Shown: piece by piece, positions 57,914 to 64,000 of the stretch
How the letters are laid out: every line of letters starts with the position of its first letter
Position numbering within the stretch: position 1 is the stretch's first letter
Origin: Blattamonas nauphoetae
Taxonomy: Eukaryota > Preaxostyla > Oxymonadida
DNA: 64,000 nt
Reading direction: 5' to 3'
Assembly: GCA_033064195.1 (NCBI GenBank)
Contig: JARBJD010000231.1
Coordinates: forward strand, 56,217 to 120,216
The notes under the pieces: model-generated
What the model was told of the DNA's origin: nothing
What the model saw: the letters and a program-made list of their open reading frames with translations, nothing else
The model's database searches: none
Translations under genes and position numbers: made by a program

Positions 57914-58759
57914 ATGCAAAGATCAAAAATATCTCTGACAGCTTATGTGAATGCAAAAATAAGTGAAGCATCTAATCGGAATGTTTCTCATGAAGTTCAA
58001 TCACAAATTCATCCAGACCTAAATTTCAATCGCAATAGTGTTAATGTCCTCGTTGGAAACAGAGGAAGTGGGAAAACCTTCAATGCTCTTCGAGAAGTTG
58101 CCAAGCTCCAAAATGTTCAAGTTAGGAATGAACTATTCCATCTGTTTGTCTTCGTCACTGATAAGAACATAGATCCTACATTCGATAAATTCAAAGCAAT
58201 ACTGAATGTTCCTTATGTGAAAGTGAAATATGATGAAGCACTTCCGTTTCTGTTGGAATTGTCTCAATCAAAAGCAGCGTATGAAGAGATTATTGACAAT
58301 CAATGGCAGAACAAAATCACTGATGAATGTAGAGAAGATCTATTTGATGCATTGTACATTGATGACTTCTCAGTGAAGAATCTCCAAACGATTATTCTCC
58401 TCGATGACTGTCGCCGGATCCTAGGTGAGCGAAGAACATCCAAAAATAGAATGACAATGATGGACTTATTATTGGAGAATCGACAACCAAAGTTCACGTT
58501 CTTTCTGACGATGCATGAGCTCTTCAGTTTGTCAGCAGACATGAAGTCAAATATCGATTCCATGTGGATCTTTGGAGGATTCAATAGAGAACGAATCAGT
58601 AGAGTCTATCCTCAATTGAACTCACCAATTGACATTCGACAGTTCTGGAACATCTATCAACGAAAACAAAAGTGTGAAGCAATTATTCTTCGATACAACA
58701 CTGATGGAGTAGCATTGAACGAAATCAATAAAGATGGACCAATTCGTGGTGTCAGATAA
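57914..58759 (+). CDS. genome-packaging ATPase, A32/FtsK-HerA type
   Basis: The only plus-strand gene of the element, 281 residues, ATG 57914. Walker A is VGNRGSGKTFNAL (residues about 44-56). Walker B is QTIILLDDCRRILGE near residue 160. A downstream LFFLTMHELFSLSADMK-like region gives FFLTMHELFSLSADMKSNID (sensor region), and IFGGFNRERISRVYPQLN follows. These are the hallmarks of A32-like packaging ATPases of Mavericks, virophages and large DNA viruses, which pump the genome into the capsid. It overlaps the 3' end of the convergent coiled-coil gene by 138 nt. The frame is intact with all motifs. Confidence 0.85.
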   Translation: MQRSKISLTAYVNAKISEASNRNVSHEVQSQIHPDLNFNRNSVNVLVGNRGSGKTFNALREVAKLQNVQVRNELFHLFVFVTDKNIDPTFDKFKAILNVPYVKVKYDEALPFLLELSQSKAAYEEIIDNQWQNKITDECREDLFDALYIDDFSVKNLQTIILLDDCRRILGERRTSKNRMTMMDLLLENRQPKFTFFLTMHELFSLSADMKSNIDSMWIFGGFNRERISRVYPQLNSPIDIRQFWNIYQRKQKCEAIILRYNTDGVALNEINKDGPIRGVR

Positions 58760-59122
58760 CTCTTGTATAAGGTTACCAATTGTGTCTGTCAACGTACGAA
58801 TTGATTCTTCAATGTCGGATAATCTTTGATCAATCGAGAGTGAGTTGGATTCACCGATGTTGTCATTGTTTATTGTTCGAAGTGCAATCTCACCTCTTAT
58901 TTTCGTGATTTTGTATCCATCAATTCTGATCAACCGATTCAGTTTCTGAGTGGTGTATTCGTTCAGTTCTTTTCTGTTCTTTTCTAAAAACTTCTGAAAA
59001 TCATAGATGTTTTCAAAACAGTTCTGTTTAGGATCAAACGGTTCTAAAATCTTTAGATCTTTATCAAAATGTTCTAAAAACTTTGGATCTTTTCCAAACT
59101 GTTCTAAACTGTTCCGGATCAT
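58622..59122 (-). CDS. coiled-coil element protein, 166 residues
   Basis: ATG 59122 (MIRNSLEQFGKDPKFLEHFD) was chosen because the T-rich motif lies just upstream; a longer open frame to 59275 has no such signal. The N-terminus has imperfect repeats of K-F/I-LE-FD. Helical sequence then runs through NRKELNEYTTQKLNRLIRID to a heptad region (QRLSDIEESIRTLTDTIGNL IQEL). Last residues overlap the ATPase gene on the other strand. Fibre- or stalk-like role possible; family unknown. Confidence 0.55.
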   Translation of the reverse strand: MIRNSLEQFGKDPKFLEHFDKDLKILEPFDPKQNCFENIYDFQKFLEKNRKELNEYTTQKLNRLIRIDGYKITKIRGEIALRTINNDNIGESNSLSIDQRLSDIEESIRTLTDTIGNLIQELSDTTNWSIFIDFVQCYSISVVSKNNCFTLLFSLIDVPELSNVNW

Positions 59123-59140
59123 TTTAAATAGAATAAAAAT
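59123..59140 (-). promoter_or_regulatory. T-rich motif before the coiled-coil gene
   Basis: TATTTTTATTC on the coding strand lies about 9 nt before ATG 59122; it supports this start over the longer frame. Confidence 0.4.
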
Positions 59141-59159
59141 ATTTGAAACACTTTTGAAA

Positions 59160-60113
59160 TTAAACGATATTGAACTCATCAATGAATTCAGGTGATAAAT
59201 CATCAATGGAAGCAGCATGATATTTTGTGTGTTGGATTGGAACGTACACTGTTTTTGGTAGACTCGTGAGTCCATTCAGAAGTGTAGCTACAACATTTCC
59301 GTGTTTGTATTCAATGAATTGTCCAACAAATTGAAACTGTCTTCGCTTCTTCTGGAATTTGGCAACAGTCTTGTCCAAATCAAGGTGGATCAACAGAATG
59401 TTTCCTGGTTTGTATCGCCATAGTAGTTGTGTCGTCTGCTGTCGTTGGATGTTCTTTAATTGCTCTTCACATGAGGAAATGTACAGTGCTTCGATTTCTC
59501 GATTGCTTTGTGCCTGCTGTGGAGTGAACTTGTTCCAGTACGCTCGATGTGGAGTCATGTTGTAGTATTCCACCATCTGATTCATCAATGAATGATTTGC
59601 CATCTGTGTTGCATTGTCCTGGAATCCATCTCTGATTGTTCTGATCACTCGATCAACAATTCGATTGTGATTCGTGAATGGTGAGCTTGTGAAGTATGTT
59701 CTGACTTTCTGTTGCTCAAAATACGTTTGTGCTTCTCCACTTGTCCATGCAGCTTCTCCATCACCTCGGATGTTATTCACATGAACTCCACGATGGTTAA
59801 TCAGATCGTTGATTGCAGTCTTGACTTTGCTCCATGATTTATCCAGTACTGGAATGACAACAAGGTATTTTGTGTTGATGTTGATGGCAAATAGGTAGAT
59901 CTGCAGTACTGTTTTCGACGTTGGTGATTGAATAAAGACAAGATCAATTTCCCAGGATCCAAACTTGGGAGAAAAGTATGGTCTGTCACATTTCTGTGGA
60001 ACCTTTTGTCTGATGTCTGATGTGGATCTCCAGTGATATCTTTTGACATAAATTGCATCTTTGATCGAAACGGATATTGTATTTTTGTCACGGCTATTGG
60101 AATCGTTGGTTGA
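59160..60113 (-). pseudogene. retroviral-type (Maverick) integrase, no ATG in frame
   Basis: The frame is open from about 60113 to 59160. Catalytic core: GSWEIDLVFIQSPT near 59,930-59,970 (first Asp), NNIRGDGEAAWTSGEAQTYF near 59,720-59,780 (second Asp), FTSSPFTNHNRIVDRVIRTI near 59,640-59,700, and HSLMNQMVEYYNMTPHRAYW. All are characteristic of Maverick integrases; YKPGNILLIHLD is the C-terminal beta-barrel region. Integrase joins element ends to host DNA. No ATG occurs in this frame before the catalytic core, and it overlaps the 3' part of the 439-residue frame, so either a frameshift mutation has removed its start or it is expressed by ribosomal frameshifting. Confidence 0.75.
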
Positions 60114-61120
60114 TCAATCATCAATGTGTTACCTCCTTGTTCCCTCCTTATTTTCCTCGGATGTGTAGAATCCCATCGGTGAACATATTCATCGTACCAT
60201 TCCTGAAAAGATCTTCCACCAAATGGGATTTGTTTTGGATGTGCTAAAATGAACTCAGTTTCATCATTTCCGAGAGTTCTGCTGACGTGTGAGAGAATAA
60301 ACATATTTCGATTCAGTTTCTTTGATTCAACGATCTGTTTGTCAATGAACTGTTCCATTTTATGTTGATTGTCCAACATTGAATGCTCGGCTTTTATTTG
60401 TTCCTCTTCTGAATTGTCCTTCTGTTGATGATCAAAATAGCCTTTCACTTGTTCCAACATTCCCAGTACTTGCCTTGTCGTCTTGCTAAAGGCTTCGAAC
60501 CCTCCTGAGGGGAGAGTTGGTTCGACCTTGTTGATCTCTCTTACATATGGCACAAAACCTTTGTCAATCTTCACAATTGTTGGTGGATCAGGTGACTTGG
60601 GGATCAGTGGATCATCATCTTCAAACCTCATCTCTTTCATTGGGAATTCATATTCTGAACCAATTGATGTCGGGTTTCTCTTCTGTCCAGGAATGATTGG
60701 AGATTCCGGAGGTTCAATAGCAATTGGTTGGGGAAGTTGTGTTGGAATGACGATTGCTGGTGGTTGATTAAAATGAATATTCTGTGCTTCCTGATAATAC
60801 TGTTGATATGCTCTGTACGCTTGTCTTGCAGTGTTGTTACTAAGGATCCATCCGGTGAATTGTTTCACAAATCTTTGAACAACTATTTTTCCATCAGTAA
60901 TGTTTAAATCAGGAGGTAATTCTCCATTCAGCCAATCATTGAAGTATGTCTCATCATTTGCATCGTAATTTCCATTGGAATCATTGACATGATAGGTTGG
61001 TAAAATCTGGGAAAACTTAAGTGTGACTTTGTATATTTTTGTCTGAGAATGGCGCGAATTGTCAAGGAGGTTCTTCACTATTCGATCAATTTGTGTTGAA
61101 TTCAAATACGGTCTTCTCAT
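59801..61120 (-). CDS. unidentified element protein, up to 439 residues, 3' part overlapping integrase
   Basis: ATG 61120 (MRRPYLNSTQIDRIVKNLLD) follows a weak T-rich motif. Content: helical N-terminus, Pro-rich linker (IVIPTQLPQPIAIEPPESPI), then a helical part with SRTLGNDETEFILAHPKQIP and FGGRSFQEWYDEYVHRWDST. After about residue 340 the sequence (KDITGDPHQTSDKRFHRN onward) looks non-native, and the integrase frame takes over, so the true protein probably ended or continued into integrase near 60,100. No family recognised for the N-terminal part. Confidence 0.5.
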   Translation of the reverse strand: MRRPYLNSTQIDRIVKNLLDNSRHSQTKIYKVTLKFSQILPTYHVNDSNGNYDANDETYFNDWLNGELPPDLNITDGKIVVQRFVKQFTGWILSNNTARQAYRAYQQYYQEAQNIHFNQPPAIVIPTQLPQPIAIEPPESPIIPGQKRNPTSIGSEYEFPMKEMRFEDDDPLIPKSPDPPTIVKIDKGFVPYVREINKVEPTLPSGGFEAFSKTTRQVLGMLEQVKGYFDHQQKDNSEEEQIKAEHSMLDNQHKMEQFIDKQIVESKKLNRNMFILSHVSRTLGNDETEFILAHPKQIPFGGRSFQEWYDEYVHRWDSTHPRKIRREQGGNTLMIDQPTIPIAVTKIQYPFRSKMQFMSKDITGDPHQTSDKRFHRNVTDHTFLPSLDPGKLILSLFNHQRRKQYCRSTYLPSTSTQNTLLSFQYWINHGAKSRLQSTI

Positions 61121-61144
61121 TTTTAACAAAAATAAAGTTTGTGT

Positions 61145-64000
61145 TTATTGGATAAGATAATCAGTTGCTTTCAATCCATAAATGAATGGAGGACATGATT
61201 CATTTTCAAGTAAGATTGCCTTCAGATGTATACCACTGAGACTGAGTTTCTGCTGTTGTATTTTCGCAATCTCAAATCCATTGCTGTCATCGTCAGTGTG
61301 AGCTCTTCTTGTCTGGAAGTTCAGTGTTGTGGTCACAGTTTTCTCTCCATTCAGACACTTCACATAGTCGTTGCTTGTTATTGTTGTTTTCTTTAATGAC
61401 ACTCCTTTAATCTTGCATTTCTCATCGAGAGAGTAGCACTTGGGTGCAAGACAAATCATCTGTTCACCTTCCTTTCAATTGCTAATCCCAACAACTTCTT
61501 CTCATCATCAACTCCTTCTCAGGATTTGGAAACCATTCATATTTGTGTGCATCATAGAATACCCTTGTCAGCAATAACGTGTTCAAATTGTTGATGAATT
61601 CCTGCACTCGGATCTCCTGAGATTGCCCAGTAAGCAGAGTCAGTATCTCCTTCACAGAAGTGGATCTTGTTCATATCTAGACACTTGTACATGAAGTTGT
61701 AGATGAAATTCAGATACCAGAGCTTGGCATTGTCGAGTGTGAATACTGCTTCTTGCAGACATGTTTTGCAGGATGCTTTCTCTATCTTCAATCACAATGT
61801 ATTTGTCCTCATTGATTTCTCTTGTTGCTACAAATCCTTTCATCATTTGCTTCAGGTATGTTCTCTTCTCATTGCAGATTGTAATTGAGTTGTATTTCTC
61901 AGTGTTCATACCATCATATCCGTAACTTCCATTCAAGTTGGTCTTACAGAATTGTTCCTTTCCCTTGTTTCCAACCTTCATTGCTTCAATTCTGTCATTC
62001 ATGAACGAGGTCACAAATGGTTCAAATCCATCATGTCTCGAGAATACCATCACACTCTTGATGTCGTCCACAACGAAGTGGCAATAGTCGATGAGGAACC
62101 ACAGATAGTATGTCGAAAAGAACATATACTGATCGTGTGTGCTCAAGAGTTGGGTCAGCTTCCGTTGTTTGTCATCAGTCTTCAAACCATGCTTCTTCAT
62201 CAACGAATAAGTCTTCTCTCCTATGTTCTCTTCAGTGGTGTTGACTACAATGTTTCTGAAGATTGGTGGAAGTTAATGAAATCATTGATGTACTTTTCAT
62301 CAATATGTCCCTTCAATTCAGCAACAAACAGTGTCTTCTGATTCTTGTTCTCGATGATCTCACGACCTTCTTTATCTCCTGTTGCTGTGTACAAGTATCT
62401 TCCTGGCATGTACATTCTGTGTTTTGTGTATGGATTGTTCTCGTTCTTGATTGAGGAGAAAGCACTTGGATACAGTGAGTTGAAATCAACACCACAGACA
62501 TGAGTTATAATGTGTTCTGTATCTATTGATTTGACTTTTCCGTCTTCATATGAGAAGTGATTGATTGGTGTCAAGTCTTTGATGTTCTGTCGGTGTTGAA
62601 CATTCGATAATCCACCAGTCACTGCTGCCTCAACTTGTGATATGTTTGCTCGTGTGTCAGAGTCATTGGTAGTGATTTCCAGATACAATACTTCTTCAGT
62701 TGAATTCCTCAATCTTGTGAGATGCTCATCTTTGTCTGACTTGTAGGTGTTGCAGTAATCACAGCAGATCTTCACGTTCTCTTTGAATGTCCTTTCGAAT
62801 TGTCGATTCTATCCAGTGTTGGTCTTACTGCTTGTGAGAAGTGACTCTTGCAGATATAGCAAACTCTCTTGCACTGCTGAACAAAACCATTCGGTAGTCT
62901 GATTCAGTTACGTTTTTGTTGGTATTGCGATGCGCTTTTGATCTTGATACATGTATCCTTCCACTTTGTATTTCCAGTATTGTTTTGTGATTTTGATGGG
63001 ACCAGATTCGTCACATTCATTATAGTCAGCATCAATGTCAAAGTCCCTTTGTAGGCACATGCATATTTGATTGCAGAAGCATTGGCGGACAGTGACAGAT
63101 TGTGCAACATGTCCACTTTGTATTGGAAGTTCAGAGCAACAGGATTGTCAAGTGGTGCAATCATACATTCAACGTCTCTGATGTTGTAGAATTTGAGATA
63201 GTCCCACCTGTTTTTGAATCCTTGCTTCCAATCGTGAAGGTAAAGTTGGTAGTCACTGTCGGACATTTCACTGTTGTTCAAACTAGAGTAGAATTCATAT
63301 TTGGAGAATGGTTCTTGTTTGCTCAGCACTGCATCGTAGTCTGATGAATCAAATGATTCGTAAGCGAAGAATGATTTCGAAGAGCGGTGTTTCCTCCAAA
63401 AGCCTTCACTGCATTATCCAAAGTCATTGGTCCTGTGTACGACATCATGTCAATGAATCGGAAGTACTCCTGTTGAGTTTCTCGTGTCTAATCAATACTT
63501 GTTTGTACTTTGTTGTTGATCCAAGAAAGCTCACCACTCCAATCCTTATCAACCAGATCACGGAAGATGAGATTGATGTCGAATCTGGGCTGTTGAATCA
63601 AATCACTGACTTCATTCTGAGACGGAATCTCTGGATCTTCATATTGACTGTGTTCTCGAACTGTTTTGCATACCAAGAGTTGTCTGATCCATTGCTTCAC
63701 AAAGTCTTTTCCATCCAGAATATCAAAGTAGATTGACTTTTTTATTTCCTTTTTTGTTTTGATTGCTGATGCAACAGAGAGAGTTTCAAGTGTGAGATCA
63801 GTTGTGTGTTGTCATCAGAGAATAAACTATCAAGAATGAGATCTTCCATTGTTTCGGGAAATCGTACGTGATGTACAGTATTGTGTTGGTTTGAATTCGT
63901 CTTGTCTCTTGTGCCACTCAAAAATTCATTTGTTCTGTTGTTGAGAATATGTGGAACGTACGGTCTTGGTGTTTTTATCAAGAGCGATCTTTTCTCACGT
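61145..64000 (-). pseudogene. protein-primed family B DNA polymerase, frameshifted, 5' end outside window
   Basis: Motifs occur in the right order on the minus strand but in several frames: an exonuclease-region segment (KSFFAYESFDSSDYDAVLSK, RWDYLKFYNIRDVECMI near 63,180-63,370); a zinc/HNH-like insert (CYICKSHFS...LDRIDN...CCDYCN near 62,750-62,880); motif A VDFNSLYPSAFSS near 62,470; motif B KTNLNGSYGYDG near 61,930; motif C CEGDTDSAYW near 61,640; and the C-terminal ICLAPKCYSLDEK near 61,440. Frame changes lie near 63,760, 63,485, 63,390, 62,930, 62,790, 62,260, 61,770 and 61,550. The enzyme would replicate the element from a terminal protein; this copy cannot encode it in one frame. Confidence 0.85.

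Larger units (their letters stand above)
51412..64000. mobile_element. Maverick/Polinton-type virus-like element, right end outside window
   Basis: The gene set defines the class: protein-primed family B DNA polymerase, retroviral-type integrase, A32/FtsK packaging ATPase and capsid-like structural proteins, almost all on the minus strand with only the ATPase on plus. Base composition is AT-richer than the host genes, intergenic gaps are short, no introns are needed, and nearly every gene has the same T-rich motif before its start. A maturation protease, usual in Mavericks, was not recognised. Borders and terminal repeats are not seen. Confidence 0.88.

Noticed and set aside
58622..59275. Long version of the coiled-coil protein starting at 59275
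   Set aside because: The first 51 residues overlap the integrase 3' end and the T-rich motif lies just before the internal ATG at 59122.
1..64000. Non-standard code with TAA/TAG as glutamine (Streblomastix-like)
   Set aside because: RACK1, UBC12, the Ras-type GTPase, B56 and the giant protease end with TAA or TAG exactly where the families end.

Overview
This is eukaryotic nuclear DNA from an intron-rich, flagellated protist. Host genes have short introns (mostly about 30-150 nt) with GT...AG borders, often GTAT...TTCAG. TAA, TAG and TGA are all used as genuine stops, so the nuclear code is standard. IFT46 and a CEP20/FOPNL-type protein show that the cell builds cilia and centrioles. The gene set and the nearby Maverick-like element would fit an oxymonad or other metamonad such as Blattamonas or Monocercomonoides, but that is a guess; nothing here proves the taxon.

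Positions 1-33,501 are dense host sequence. In order: a SAPS-domain phosphatase regulatory subunit (minus, running off the left edge); a UBC12-type NEDD8-conjugating E2 (plus, head to head with it); RACK1; a CEP20-like protein; a 355-bp mariner-type MITE; a giant ubiquitin-specific protease of more than 4,200 residues with one 12.7-kb exon; a short Q-SNARE; a DENN-domain protein; a PP2A B56 regulatory subunit; a TRAP-gamma-like membrane protein; IFT46; a Ras-family GTPase with Met at the Gln61 position; and an unidentified 1,233-residue protein. Spliced reading frames were worked out by hand from intron borders and protein homology. For most genes the exon phases sum to whole codons.

Positions 33,500-51,400 are a repeat-rich, gene-poor block. 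It contains three decayed mariner transposases. A Merlin/IS1595-type transposase is followed in frame by an OTU-protease-like domain. There is a 3.3-kb, almost T-free satellite whose long ORFs in both strands are artefacts. A 2,282-bp element with terminal inverted repeats and an AAAT target duplication sits inside a mariner gene, and part of a second copy of its transposase lies further right. Two further inverted-repeat or tandem-repeat families and a beta-helix surface-protein-like fragment complete the block.

Positions 51,400-64,000 are most of a Maverick/Polinton-type virus-like element, cut by the right window edge. It carries two tandem, related capsid-like genes, two related small virion-like proteins, several unidentified likely structural genes, an A32/FtsK-type packaging ATPase, a retroviral-type integrase and a protein-primed family B DNA polymerase. 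The structural genes and the ATPase are intact. The polymerase is broken by many frameshifts and the integrase frame has no ATG. Almost every gene is preceded, within about 5-30 nt of the start codon, by a T-rich motif close to TTTTTTATTTTT, which looks like a shared element promoter. The most novel material is this motif with the selective decay of the replication genes, and the nested and composite transposons just to the left.
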